64,000 bases of DNA from positions 1 to 64,000 of the forward strand of contig JAHJQQ010000042.1 of NCBI GenBank assembly GCA_018819175.1, in the 5' to 3' direction. Positions 18,708 through 27,659 of the stretch are shown piece by piece. This DNA is from Gammaproteobacteria bacterium. GTDB taxonomy: Bacteria > Pseudomonadota > Gammaproteobacteria > Thiohalobacterales > Thiohalobacteraceae. The notes beneath the pieces are model-generated. The model was not told the origin of the DNA. It ran no database searches and saw only the letters and a program-made list of their open reading frames with translations. The position numbers were made by a program, and so were the translations under genes. Position 1 is the first letter of the stretch, and each line of letters starts with the position of its first letter.

Positions 18708-19505
18708 ATGTTGCTTGATAAGTCAGAGATAGAAATCAAGAGTTCGTCCAGTATCATCGGATTTACAACCGAGGGTGGTGGTAGCTGGAAGGTATGGGAT
18801 CGATACCTGACTCTTGAAGGAAAGAGGGCATTCCACATTGGCAACATATGCGGAACATGTTCATTCTTTTTCGAGCGTCTTGAGGGTGCCAACCAAAGCG
18901 TAAATGCCGAGGCAATCATCGATGCTCTGAACAAAGGCGTTAAGAAACTTGAGCCGTCCATTGTCCAAGCTTTGGCATTGATCGTTCCAGACGGAAAGTA
19001 CGAATTGTTACTACAAGACGTTGGACCTCGCTTGGTGAAGCCAGGAGAAAAAGCCGACTACTTCACAGACGAACAGGTGGCGCTCTGGGGAGTCGATGGG
19101 TTTTGGGGTATGCCCCATTTCCCAAAAACCGAGTACTACCGCCTCCAGACAAAAAAGATGAAAGAGGGTCGGGGTTTATTCGAGTTTTTGGTTCCCATGT
19201 TCCCGCACAATTGGCTAGAGTCGAACCGGTTGGCTGAATACGAGACTGCATACGACAACAACGAAATGCCTTCGGCCGTAAGTATCAGTATTCTCGACGT
19301 CAAGTCACCCGCGGATTGGGATGGGGAGAAAGACATTACAAACCATTACTGCCTAGCGCATTACCTCATCGACGGGCACCATAAGGTATACGCCGCGGCA
19401 AAGACTGGCAAACCACTTACGCTGATTTCCTTTCTTGCCGTAAGTCAGGGAGTATCGTCGGAGGAGGAAATCGCCGAGCTATTGGGCACGTTAAATGAGG
19501 GCTAA
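18708..19505 (+). CDS. orphan protein of unknown function, cassette-like
   Basis: A 265-residue protein I do not recognise as a whole. Visible features are a CxxC at about residues 48-51 (NICGTCSFFFERL) and a C-terminal segment HYLIDGHHKVYAAAKTGKP, which resembles the DGHHR-type loop of ParB/sulfiredoxin-like nuclease folds. Base composition is clearly more AT-rich and codon use differs from its neighbours, suggesting transfer. Its stop codon lies inside GGCTAACAACGCC, followed by a structured 80-base sequence reminiscent of an integron attC site. The ORF is long, with an ATG and few rare-frame features, so it is likely expressed. Function unknown. Confidence 0.6.
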   Translation: MLLDKSEIEIKSSSSIIGFTTEGGGSWKVWDRYLTLEGKRAFHIGNICGTCSFFFERLEGANQSVNAEAIIDALNKGVKKLEPSIVQALALIVPDGKYELLLQDVGPRLVKPGEKADYFTDEQVALWGVDGFWGMPHFPKTEYYRLQTKKMKEGRGLFEFLVPMFPHNWLESNRLAEYETAYDNNEMPSAVSISILDVKSPADWDGEKDITNHYCLAHYLIDGHHKVYAAAKTGKPLTLISFLAVSQGVSSEEEIAELLGTLNEG

Positions 19506-19590
19506 CAACGCCATGAACACGGACGGTCTTGGTCAATGCGCCTTTGGCGCGTCGCCCAATCCCGCCGGTTATGGCGAACGTTCTGGGTCG
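19500..19590. other. possible degenerate attC-like site
   Basis: Immediately at the stop of the orphan gene is GGCTAACAACGCC, then a central hairpin TGCGCCTTTGGCGCG, then CCGGTTATGGCGAACGTT. The outer halves (TAAC...GACGG and CCGCC...GTTA) are partly complementary, as in attC sites, but the R' box is GTTATGG rather than the consensus GTTRRRY. No integrase is in the window. Confidence 0.25.
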
Positions 19591-19701
19591 AAGTCCTAAC
19601 CCTGTAAATACTTTCCTGCTCAATACACCGTACAGTATCTTGCCGCGCACCCTATCTCAACGTATCTTTCTGCTAACCTGCAATCCAACCGTTGAGACCC
19701 C

Positions 19702-20403
19702 ATGAACATCCACTTCCTCCAGCACGTCCCCTTTGAAGGCCTTGCCAGCATCCGTGGCTGGATCGAACGCGGCGGCCATAAGGTCGGCTGCACGCGACTG
19801 TATGCAGGTGATGGACTCCCTCGCCCCGATAGCATTGATCTGCTGATTGTGATGGGCGGGCCGATGGGCGTGCATGATGTCGATCAATATCCCTGGCTGC
19901 AGGCGGAGAAGCATTTTCTGCGCGCGGTGATAGATTCCGGCAAGCGCGTACTGGGCATCTGCTTGGGTGCTCAGTTGATTGCCGATTTACTGGGCGCGCG
20001 CGTGTATCCGAACGGTCAAAAGGAGATTGGCTGGTTTCCGGTCACGCGCTGTGCTGACGCAAGCGCCTCTTCGCTTGGACAGTTGCTACCGGAAAGCTTT
20101 GCTGCCTTTCATTGGCACGGTGATACCTTTGACCTGCCGCCCGGCGCGGTACATCTGGCGCAGAGTGCGGTCTGCCGGCATCAGGCCTACGCCATTGAAG
20201 ATCGAATTCTCGGTCTGCAGTTTCATCTGGAAACGACACCGGAGAGTGCTCAGGAGCTTATCGAGCACGGCGCGGATGAATTGGTTGATGGACCGACGAT
20301 CCAATCACCGGAGCAGATGCGCGCAGAGCCGGCTCGGTTTGCGGAACTGAATCGGTTGATGGTGGTTTTGTTGGATGGGCTGGTTGCGACTACAAGCGCT
20401 TGA
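19702..20403 (+). CDS. class I glutamine amidotransferase-like protein
   Basis: A 233-residue GATase1 domain protein. The nucleophile elbow is GICLGAQLIA (Cys near residue 89), and the His/Glu pair occurs in GLQFHLETTPE; FHWHGDTFDLP is a second typical block. It is a stand-alone domain like those annotated as GMP synthase-like. Many such proteins hydrolyse gamma-glutamyl bonds; the true substrate here is unknown. It sits alone with a 200-base upstream gap. Confidence 0.85.
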   Translation: MNIHFLQHVPFEGLASIRGWIERGGHKVGCTRLYAGDGLPRPDSIDLLIVMGGPMGVHDVDQYPWLQAEKHFLRAVIDSGKRVLGICLGAQLIADLLGARVYPNGQKEIGWFPVTRCADASASSLGQLLPESFAAFHWHGDTFDLPPGAVHLAQSAVCRHQAYAIEDRILGLQFHLETTPESAQELIEHGADELVDGPTIQSPEQMRAEPARFAELNRLMVVLLDGLVATTSA

Positions 20404-20470
20404 TTTGTGCGGTTCGCTGCGCTCACCACACCCTACGTGATCACCGCGTCGGACGCGCGGCCTCGCAGCT

Positions 20471-20734
20471 TTATCCGCCCGGCTTCCCTAACGCGGCAAC
20501 CAACAACGCCTCCGCCTCTGCCTCGGTCTGCACGCCGATGGCGCGCGGATGATCGTCGATCAACACGGCCGGCATGATTTTGAGATGATGCCGATTCGCC
20601 GCGGTTTCGCCGGCCAGTGTTTCCAGATCCAGAATCTCCAGCGTCAGGCCATGTCGCGCGCAGATATCGGTCCAGATCTGCTGCGCGCGCTGACAGGAAC
20701 TGCACCAGGACGCTATCAGCAACTGCACATGCAT
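20471..20734 (-). CDS. small thioredoxin-fold protein
   Basis: An 87-residue protein with SWCSSCQRAQQ (CxxC near residues 11-14) and the cis-proline region KIMPAVLIDD, as in small thioredoxins and glutaredoxin-like proteins. ATG 20734 is preferred over an upstream start in the cytochrome gene because GGGAG lies just before it. It begins five bases after the stop of the cytochrome c gene, so they are one transcript; a role in heme-cysteine reduction is possible but unproven. Confidence 0.75.
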   Translation of the reverse strand: MHVQLLIASWCSSCQRAQQIWTDICARHGLTLEILDLETLAGETAANRHHLKIMPAVLIDDHPRAIGVQTEAEAEALLVAALGKPGG

Positions 20735-20738
20735 TAAC

Positions 20739-21224
20739 TCATCTCCCGTCCGTGGCAGCTGTAAACCGGTAGGTGGCATGACAGGCCACGCATTTGCCCA
20801 AAATACCGCTGAGCTGTTGCAGTGAATTTGCAGGGTCACCCAACTGCTCCGCGTCCAGTGCCAGCTGGTCGAAATCGGCATGTACGCTACGGCCCAGGGT
20901 CTTGAACTCCAGTGGCAAGGCCTGCATCAGTGACGGCGGCACCTGCCCGATAGCCGCCGCACCCACACCGCGCGCCTGCTGCGCGACGATCTGCAGGTCT
21001 TCCTTGGTCAGCGCGTCCGTGATGCCCTGCACGGCACCCAGGAAGGTCCGCATCTCCGCCAATACCAGATCACGATCCTCGGGCGCCAGCGCGATCTCAG
21101 CACGACCGTCGCTACCGGTATGCGTATGCGCACCGGTCAACAGCCGGTAGCCGATGGCGGCAGCCAAAAGCACCACAACTCCCAATAGCAACCAGCAGCG
21201 TCCGCAGCCTCGTCTGGTATCCAT
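20739..21224 (-). CDS. membrane-anchored or exported class II-like cytochrome c
   Basis: A 161-residue protein with a hydrophobic N-terminal segment (residues 11-28), a helical body and a single heme site close to the C-terminus, CVACHATYRF. A C-terminal CxxCH after a four-helix region is the layout of cytochrome c' and cytochrome c-556. It is divergent from the Crp/Fnr gene, with an FNR-like box between them, and is followed by the small thioredoxin-like gene. Likely periplasmic electron carrier or NO-binding protein. Confidence 0.8.
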   Translation of the reverse strand: MDTRRGCGRCWLLLGVVVLLAAAIGYRLLTGAHTHTGSDGRAEIALAPEDRDLVLAEMRTFLGAVQGITDALTKEDLQIVAQQARGVGAAAIGQVPPSLMQALPLEFKTLGRSVHADFDQLALDAEQLGDPANSLQQLSGILGKCVACHATYRFTAATDGR

Positions 21225-21363
21225 TTAAACTCCTATGCTGTGATTGCCTGTCATCCACATCGCGCTTGGGGCCGGACCAGTCGCATGCTTATAATGGCGC
21301 TCGATTTTCGATGGACCGATTACGGCTTTTGACGCATCATCCGGAAGTCATGCCACTACTGCC

Positions 21364-21377
21364 TTGACCTTGATCAA
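21364..21377. promoter_or_regulatory. FNR/DNR-type box
   Basis: TTGACCTTGATCAA matches the FNR consensus TTGAT-N4-ATCAA with one mismatch. It lies 49 bases before ATG 21427 of the Crp/Fnr regulator and 140 bases upstream of the divergent cytochrome gene, so it could serve autoregulation or control of either gene. Confidence 0.5.
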
Positions 21378-21426
21378 ACCACCCGTCGCGGCCCCGGGCC
21401 TGCGCGATAGCGAACCGATATTCATT

Positions 21427-22116
21427 ATGACCGACAGCACCGACAACAGCCCCTGGCTACGCCGCAATTACCTGTTCGCCGGCCTGAATGACGACGAGTT
21501 GAAGATAGTTACGGAAAGCCTGCAGGAACTTAACCTCGAGGAAGGTCGCACGCTGTTCGAACATGGCCAACCGGCGGACCGTTTCTTCATGGTGATCGAG
21601 GGCCAGATCAAGCTGTATCGATTATCGGAGGAAGGCGACGAGAAGGTGATCGAAATCGTGCGTCCCGGCGAAACCTTTGCCGAGGCGGTGATGTTCATGT
21701 CGGGTAAATTCTTTCCGGTGAATGCCAATGCATTGGTTCAAAGCCGGCTGCTGGCCATCCCCAACGCGGTCTTCAAGGAACTGTTGCGCAAATCTCCCGA
21801 CAGCTGCTTCCGGCTCATGGCTGACATGAGCCAGCGCCTGCATAAGCGCCTGAACGAAATCGACAGCCTGACGCTGCACAATGCCACTTATCGCCTGGTC
21901 GGTTATCTGCTGCGGGAACTGCCTGAAGATGTACTGCAATCGCCCGAGATCGTGCTCACCACACCCAAGCATGTCATCGCCTCGCAGTTGTCCATCAAGC
22001 CGGAAACCTTTTCACGAATTCTGATGCGGCTGTCGCGTGATGGACTGATCGTGGTGCGGGGTAACAGTATCGTGCTGGAGGACCTGCCGCGGTTGCGTAA
22101 GGAAGTGGAGTTGTAG
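21427..22116 (+). CDS. Crp/Fnr family transcriptional regulator (Dnr-like)
   Basis: A 229-residue regulator: N-terminal cyclic-nucleotide-like sensor fold (LFEHGQPADRFFMVIEGQIKLYR; RPGETFAEAVMF) and C-terminal winged helix with recognition segment ASQLSIKPETFSRILMRL. It lacks the N-terminal cysteine cluster of Fnr, so it is closer to Dnr/Nnr-type NO or redox sensors; the EtFSR recognition pattern suits TTGAT half sites. ATG 21427 is chosen because the in-frame TTG at 21364 is part of the FNR-like box. Confidence 0.88.
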   Translation: MTDSTDNSPWLRRNYLFAGLNDDELKIVTESLQELNLEEGRTLFEHGQPADRFFMVIEGQIKLYRLSEEGDEKVIEIVRPGETFAEAVMFMSGKFFPVNANALVQSRLLAIPNAVFKELLRKSPDSCFRLMADMSQRLHKRLNEIDSLTLHNATYRLVGYLLRELPEDVLQSPEIVLTTPKHVIASQLSIKPETFSRILMRLSRDGLIVVRGNSIVLEDLPRLRKEVEL

Positions 22117-22216
22117 CAAATATTATGTAGGGTGTGTTAGCGTCTTTTGCGTAACCCACCAGGCGTTGTACAGCAACACAAAACCTACTTTATGATGTGC
22201 CTGGCGGCATGCTGTA

Positions 22217-22272
22217 AGGTGCTAGGTGCTAGGTGCTAGGTGCTAGGTGCTAGGTGCTAGGTGCTAGGTGCT
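22217..22272. repeat. tandem heptamer AGGTGCT x8
   Basis: Eight exact copies of AGGTGCT. Related CTAGAACCTAGTACCT blocks follow at about 22300-22325 and recur at 62135-62212 between soeB and soeC. Likely slippage-prone DNA without a coding role. Confidence 0.9.
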
Positions 22273-22329
22273 AGCAAGAGTATAAGCGAACATTCACTTC
22301 CTAGTCCCTAGAACCTAGTACCTCATCCC

Positions 22330-22665
22330 TTAAATATGCGACACCAACCGCGCATCCGGCACGCGCAGACGCACGGCGTCGGCGATTTCACAGCGGATAC
22401 CGTGCAGCGGGCGGATGGACACCCACAGCAGGTTGAGTTTCAGGTTCAGTTCGGCGAACACCACCGCATGTTGAAAGCATGACAGCGCAGCATGGATTTC
22501 GGTCATGGTCTGTTGAATGAGTTGGCGGGGTTTGTCGCGCAGGCCGGGGATGATCATCATGAAGTCCGACAGCGCCTTGCCATTCTCGTCCACGGCGGGC
22601 GCACGCTTACTGAGTGGCTCAGCCGAATCCAGCAGGGGAAACAACGAAATCTTCGGCAGATTCAT
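22330..22665 (-). CDS. hypothetical protein
   Basis: A 111-residue predicted cytoplasmic protein, not recognised. No signal peptide, metal motif or membrane segment is visible; it ends in LRVPDARLVSHI. It lies between repeat DNA and the DUF302 gene on the same strand, and coding character is acceptable, so it is kept as a probable gene. Confidence 0.55.
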   Translation of the reverse strand: MNLPKISLFPLLDSAEPLSKRAPAVDENGKALSDFMMIIPGLRDKPRQLIQQTMTEIHAALSCFQHAVVFAELNLKLNLLWVSIRPLHGIRCEIADAVRLRVPDARLVSHI

Positions 22666-22784
22666 CGATCACCTCCATCACACGAACGGGTGCATCAGCT
22701 GCGACCCTGCTGCAACTGCATGGCCCGATACTAACCCAAGCCGGCGGCCGGCAAAACCTTACAGCATCACTTGCAATATCCGGG

Positions 22785-23174
22785 TCAAGCCACCAGCGCC
22801 TTACTGACCCGCTGCAAGCGTCCGCGCACTTCCTCAGCAAGTTGTGCAACACCTTCTTTTTCAACCAGCTTGAGCACCGCGGCCGGGTCCATGAAGGCCA
22901 CCGTGATGGAGCCATCATCGTCTTCACGCACCACCACATTGCAGGGCAGCAGCAGCCCGATATCCGGATCGGCCGATAAGGCCTGGTGGGCCAATTTGGG
23001 ATTACAGGCACCGAGGATCTTGTACGGCTTGTGGTCGATGTCGAGCTTTTTCTTCATGGTCGCCTTGACGTCGATCTCGGTCAGCACACCAAAGCCTTCT
23101 TTCTGCAGCTCCTCGGTCACGCGCTGCACCGCGCCGTCGAAACTGTCTTTCACCTTTACGTTGAATCCGTACAT
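22785..23174 (-). CDS. DUF302 domain protein
   Basis: A 129-residue protein that is nearly entirely a DUF302 domain: opening KVKDSFDGAVQRVTEELQKEGFGVLTEID and the later YKILGACNPKLAHQAL and LLLPCNVVVRE. Two conserved cysteines are in these blocks. The family is common in sulfur and metal-metabolising bacteria and its function is not established. It is on the same strand as the Cus operon, downstream of it, but separated by a repeat. Confidence 0.9.
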   Translation of the reverse strand: MYGFNVKVKDSFDGAVQRVTEELQKEGFGVLTEIDVKATMKKKLDIDHKPYKILGACNPKLAHQALSADPDIGLLLPCNVVVREDDDGSITVAFMDPAAVLKLVEKEGVAQLAEEVRGRLQRVSKALVA

Positions 23175-23283
23175 GGGTCATGTCTCCTACCTATCGATTC
23201 CGATGGGGCATTGTACTCTTTCAAGCGCTGCTGCGGTGCGGTTCGCTGCGCTCACCACAGCCTACGAACATCTTATGCTGTGC

Positions 23284-23309
23284 TAGGAGCGGCCAAGGCC
23301 GCTCCTACA
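23284..23309. repeat. GGAGCGGCCAAGGCCGCTCC palindrome
   Basis: Second copy of the hairpin at 675-702, located just after the stop of the CusA-like gene. It can act as a transcription end or an mRNA-stabilising stem. Confidence 0.6.
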
Positions 23310-23316
23310 ACATTCA

Positions 23317-26300
23317 CTAGCTACCATTATTGGTCAATTGCGTTCCCAATGTAGCTTTACGCCAGAGCAGAAATGCCGCGGGAATGACCAGCAACGTCAA
23401 CAAAGTGGATGTCACCATACCGCCCACCATGGGCGCGGCGATGCGGCGCATCACCTCTGATCCCGTGCCGCTACCGAGCATAATCGGCAACAGACCGGCA
23501 ATGATGGTGGCGACCGTCATCAGCTTTGGACGCAGCCGCAGCAGGGCGCCATCGATCACCGCACTGTGCAATTCCGCAAAACCGGCCTGCGGATTCGCTT
23601 GTCGCGCCCGATCCCAGGCCATGTTGAGATACAGCAACATCACGACACCGGTCTCTGCCGCCACACCGCCCAATGCAATGAAACCGACACCGACGGCCAC
23701 CGATAAATCATAGCCCAACCAGAACATCAGCCAGAATCCGCCGACCAGCGCCAAGGGCAAGCTGCCCAGAATGATCACCACCTCAGCCGCGCTGCGGAAA
23801 TTGATATACAGCAGCAGCACAATAATCGCCAAGGTGACAGGCACCAGCAGCTTGAGCCGTTCCTTGGCGCGCTGCATGTATTCGTATTGCCCCGACCAGC
23901 TGATCGAATAACCGGGCGGCAACTCAACCTGATCAGCAACGGCTTGCTGCGCGTCGGTCACATAGGAACCCAGATCACGCCCCTGAATATCGACGTAAAT
24001 CCAACCGTTCGGGCGGGCATTCTCACTCCGGATCATATCGGCACCCAGCTCGATGCGGATGTCCGCGACATCCGCCAGGGCGATCTGCGCGCCGGTCGGC
24101 GTCACGACCGGCAGATTGCGCACCCGCTCCAATGAATCGCGCGTCGCCTGCGGGAAACGCAGATTGACCGGATAACGCTCCAGGCCTTCAACTGTTTCGG
24201 TGATGTTCATGCCACCGATGGCCATCCGCACCACATCCTGTACGGCCGCGATATCCAAGCCATAACGCGCGGCGGCAAGTCGATCAACATCAATTGTCAG
24301 ATAATGTCCGCCGGCAACGCGTTCGGAAAAAGCGCTCAGCGTACCCGGAACTTCGCGCAGGACTTGTTCAATATCCTGACCGATCGCCTGAATCGTCGCC
24401 AAATCCGGTCCCGCCACTTTGATACCGACCGGCGTCTTGATACCGGTTGCCAGCATATCGATGCGCGTCTTGATCGGTGGCGTCCAGGTATTGGCCAGAC
24501 TCGGCAGAGTCACGACCTTATTCAGCTCTTCCTTGAGTTTTTCAGGCGTCATGCCGGCTCGCCATTGCTCGCGCGGCTTGAGTTGAATAATGGTTTCGAC
24601 CATGGTCAAGGGTGCCGGGTCGGTCGCGGTTTCGGCACGACCGATCTTGCCGAACACGCGCGCGACCTCCGGCACGGATTTGATGAGCTTGTCGGTCTGC
24701 TGTAACAGTTGCTGCGCCTTGCCCGCCGACAAACCGGGGAAGGTCGTCGGCATATACAGCAGATCTCCTTCGTCGAGCGTCGGCATGAATTCCGTGCCGA
24801 GGGATTTATCCAGTGGCCATAATCCCAGCACCGGCCAAAGCGAACTCGCCGAGACACCTACCGACAGAACCAGCACCAGCACCGGACGCTGCAATGTCCA
24901 GGTAAGAAAAGGCCGATACAACCACATCAGTCCGCGATTGATCGGGTTGGCTGATTCGGGTTTAATGCGACCGCGAATCAGGTATCCCATCAGCACGGGC
25001 ACCAGCGTGATCGATAAACCTGCCGCCGCGGCCATGGCGTAGGTTTTGGTATAGGCGAGCGGCGCGAACAGCCGCCCCTCTTGAGCCTCCAGCGAAAACA
25101 CCGGCAGAAAACTCAACGTGATAATCAGCAACGAAAAAAACAGCGCCGGCCCGACTTCACTGGCCGCCTTGGCAATCAGCTCCCAGCGGTTTTCGTCCGT
25201 GACCTTATCGTGCTCCATATGTTTGTGCACATTCTCGATCATCACAATCGCGGCATCGACCATCGTGCCAATGGCAATTGCAATACCGCCCAGCGACATA
25301 ATGTTCGCGTTGATGCCCTGCAGCTTCATAACAATGAAGGCGGTCAGTATGCCGATGGGCAGGAAGATCACCACGACCAGAGACGAGCGCAGGTGAAACA
25401 GAAACACCGCGCACACCAGTGCGACAACAATGAATTCCTCGATCAACTTGCCTTGCAGATTATCGACCGCACGCTCGATCAGATTGGAGCGGTCATAGGT
25501 CGGCACGATCTCCACACCCTCGGGCAGGCTGCGATTCAACTCCTTGAGCTTGTCCTTGACGGCCTTGATAGTCGCCAGGGCATTCTCGCCCCAGCGCATC
25601 ACAATCACACCGCCAACTACTTCACCTTCGCCATCCAGATCGGCGATACCACGACGCATCTCCGGACCGATGCGCACCTCGGCGACATCACGCAACAAAA
25701 TCGGCGTGCCACTGTCACTGACACCGAGCGGAACCTGTTTGATATCTTCAATGCCACGCAGATACCCGGTTGCGCGGACCATATATTCCGCCTCGCCCAG
25801 CTCAATCACGGAACCGCCACTTTCCTGATTGGCACGCTGCAGTGCCATGCTGATGCTCTCCAGCGGAATCGAATAAGCACGCAGGCGTTCCGGGTCTATC
25901 ACGACTTGATACTGCTTGACGACGCCGCCCACGGTCGCGACTTCGGAGACGCCGGGCACGGTCTGCAGTTCGAACTTCAGAAACCAGTCCTGCAATGATC
26001 GCAACTGCGCGAGGTCGTGCGCACCGGTTCGGTCAACCAGGGCGTATTGATAGACCCAACCCACGCCGGTCGCGTCCGGCCCCAGACTCGGCGTGACCGA
26101 CGACGGCAAACGACCCTGTACCTGACTCAGATATTCCAGCACGCGTGAACGTGCCCAATAGAGATCCGTGCCGTCCTCGAACAACACATACACATAGGAA
26201 TCGCCGAAGAAGGAATAGCCGCGCACCGTGGTTGCCTTGGGTACGGACAGCATCGCCGTGGTCAGAGGATAGGTCACCTGATCCTCGACCACGCGCGGCG

Positions 26301-26469
26301 CCTGGCCCGCATAAGGCGTGCGGATAATCACCTGCACATCGGACAGATCGGGAATCGCGTCCAGCGGTGTCGTGCGGATCGCGACCAGACCCCAGGCAAC
26401 CAACAGCACGGTCAGCAACAGCACCAGAAAACGATTATGGATGGACCAGCGAATCAGCTTGGCGATCAT
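23317..26469 (-). CDS. cusA: CusA-type heavy metal RND efflux pump
   Basis: A 1050-residue inner-membrane RND transporter of the heavy-metal efflux group. It has the N-terminal helix then the large periplasmic loop starting TTPLDAIPDLSDVQVIIRT, the charged central helix block GGIAIAIGTMVDAAIVMIENVHK, and the second-half block GGVAAETGVVMLLYLNMAWD, all typical of CusA/SilA. It exports Cu(I)/Ag(I), probably from the periplasm through the tripartite complex. The start overlaps the stop of the membrane fusion gene (ATGA). Confidence 0.92.
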   Translation of the reverse strand: MIAKLIRWSIHNRFLVLLLTVLLVAWGLVAIRTTPLDAIPDLSDVQVIIRTPYAGQAPRVVEDQVTYPLTTAMLSVPKATTVRGYSFFGDSYVYVLFEDGTDLYWARSRVLEYLSQVQGRLPSSVTPSLGPDATGVGWVYQYALVDRTGAHDLAQLRSLQDWFLKFELQTVPGVSEVATVGGVVKQYQVVIDPERLRAYSIPLESISMALQRANQESGGSVIELGEAEYMVRATGYLRGIEDIKQVPLGVSDSGTPILLRDVAEVRIGPEMRRGIADLDGEGEVVGGVIVMRWGENALATIKAVKDKLKELNRSLPEGVEIVPTYDRSNLIERAVDNLQGKLIEEFIVVALVCAVFLFHLRSSLVVVIFLPIGILTAFIVMKLQGINANIMSLGGIAIAIGTMVDAAIVMIENVHKHMEHDKVTDENRWELIAKAASEVGPALFFSLLIITLSFLPVFSLEAQEGRLFAPLAYTKTYAMAAAAGLSITLVPVLMGYLIRGRIKPESANPINRGLMWLYRPFLTWTLQRPVLVLVLSVGVSASSLWPVLGLWPLDKSLGTEFMPTLDEGDLLYMPTTFPGLSAGKAQQLLQQTDKLIKSVPEVARVFGKIGRAETATDPAPLTMVETIIQLKPREQWRAGMTPEKLKEELNKVVTLPSLANTWTPPIKTRIDMLATGIKTPVGIKVAGPDLATIQAIGQDIEQVLREVPGTLSAFSERVAGGHYLTIDVDRLAAARYGLDIAAVQDVVRMAIGGMNITETVEGLERYPVNLRFPQATRDSLERVRNLPVVTPTGAQIALADVADIRIELGADMIRSENARPNGWIYVDIQGRDLGSYVTDAQQAVADQVELPPGYSISWSGQYEYMQRAKERLKLLVPVTLAIIVLLLYINFRSAAEVVIILGSLPLALVGGFWLMFWLGYDLSVAVGVGFIALGGVAAETGVVMLLYLNMAWDRARQANPQAGFAELHSAVIDGALLRLRPKLMTVATIIAGLLPIMLGSGTGSEVMRRIAAPMVGGMVTSTLLTLLVIPAAFLLWRKATLGTQLTNNGS

Positions 26470-27659
26470 TGCGCATCTCCACTCTGCATGCGCAGCACAC
26501 TGGCGCGAATACTCGCCTCGGAATCAATCAGGAACTGACCGGAGACCACCACCTGCTCGCCTTCGGCCAGGCCTTCACTGATCTCGGTCCACTCTCCCGA
26601 TTCCATGCCGGCGACAACATTCACAGCACGGAATTTTCCTTCACCCTCCGCAACAATGACGCGATCGACACGACCATCACGAATCAAGGCCTGGGTCGGG
26701 ACACTCAATACACCCTGCTTGGGTCCGGCAAAGATCTGCACATTGGCCAGCATATCCGGCCTGAGTCGTTCGTTCGGATTATCGAAGCGTACGCGTGCGC
26801 GCAAGGTACGCGTCTTGGAATCGAGGCTTGGATAAACAAAATCAATCTCGCCCTCGAAGACTTCACCGGGATAGGCACTCAAGCGCATCTCGGCAGGTTG
26901 CCCGACCGCCACCCAAGCCGATTGGCGTTCATATATCTCGGCCATCAGCCAGAGGCTGGACAGATCCGATAACACCATCACCTGCATATCGGGTTTGACA
27001 TACATGCCATGGCGCGCATTGAGCTCGGTGACGACGCCATCCCGCGGCGCCAGCACTTGAATGCGCGACTGCGCCTGCCGGCTGCGTTCCAGTTCGCGGA
27101 TCTGTTGCTTGTCGATGCCCAGTAATTCCAAGCGCTCGCGCGAGGCGCTGATCAGATCCTTCTGACCGACTTTGAGCGCCTGCAGCAGTTCCGCCTGCGC
27201 ATTAACCAGCACAGGTGAATAAACTTCAAATAACACATCGCCGGCGCGAACGGATTCACCGACAAAATGTATATTCAGTTTTTCCACCCAACCTTCCGCG
27301 CGCACATGAATATGCGCTATGCGATTTTCGTCATAGGCCAGCGTTCCGACCGTATCAATGCGACGCCAGAGTTTGCCACGCGTCACCGGCTCGGTACGCA
27401 CACCCAGATTTTGCACAATGGCTGGATCGATTCTGACCACAGTAGCGTCACCGCCCGATTCGACCGCATAAACCGGTATGTAATCCATGCCCATGGAATC
27501 CTTGGCCGGCACTGGTGAAGTGATCGCGGGATTCATGGGATTGCGGTAGAACAGCACTTCGCCTTTGCCTTCCTCGGCTGCATGCGAAACCGCAAACCCG
27601 GACAGGGCAAATACCAGCGCACATAGGATTCGCATCACGGATGTGATCAGGGTTTTCAT
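26466..27659 (-). CDS. cusB: CusB-type membrane fusion protein
   Basis: A 397-residue periplasmic adaptor with signal peptide (cleavage likely after VSHA near residue 27). A short heavy-metal-binding segment follows, YRNPMNPAITSPVPAKDSMGMDYIPVY, whose methionines suit Cu/Ag. Then come the lipoyl/beta-barrel blocks IHVRAEGWVEKL and VLAPRDGVVTELNARHGMYV. It overlaps both neighbours by four bases, locking the three genes into one coupled operon. Confidence 0.9.
   Translation of the reverse strand: MKTLITSVMRILCALVFALSGFAVSHAAEEGKGEVLFYRNPMNPAITSPVPAKDSMGMDYIPVYAVESGGDATVVRIDPAIVQNLGVRTEPVTRGKLWRRIDTVGTLAYDENRIAHIHVRAEGWVEKLNIHFVGESVRAGDVLFEVYSPVLVNAQAELLQALKVGQKDLISASRERLELLGIDKQQIRELERSRQAQSRIQVLAPRDGVVTELNARHGMYVKPDMQVMVLSDLSSLWLMAEIYERQSAWVAVGQPAEMRLSAYPGEVFEGEIDFVYPSLDSKTRTLRARVRFDNPNERLRPDMLANVQIFAGPKQGVLSVPTQALIRDGRVDRVIVAEGEGKFRAVNVVAGMESGEWTEISEGLAEGEQVVVSGQFLIDSEASIRASVLRMQSGDAQ

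Noticed and set aside
22217..22272. Regular short repeats as a CRISPR array
   Set aside because: Heptamers with no spacers; simple slippage repeat.
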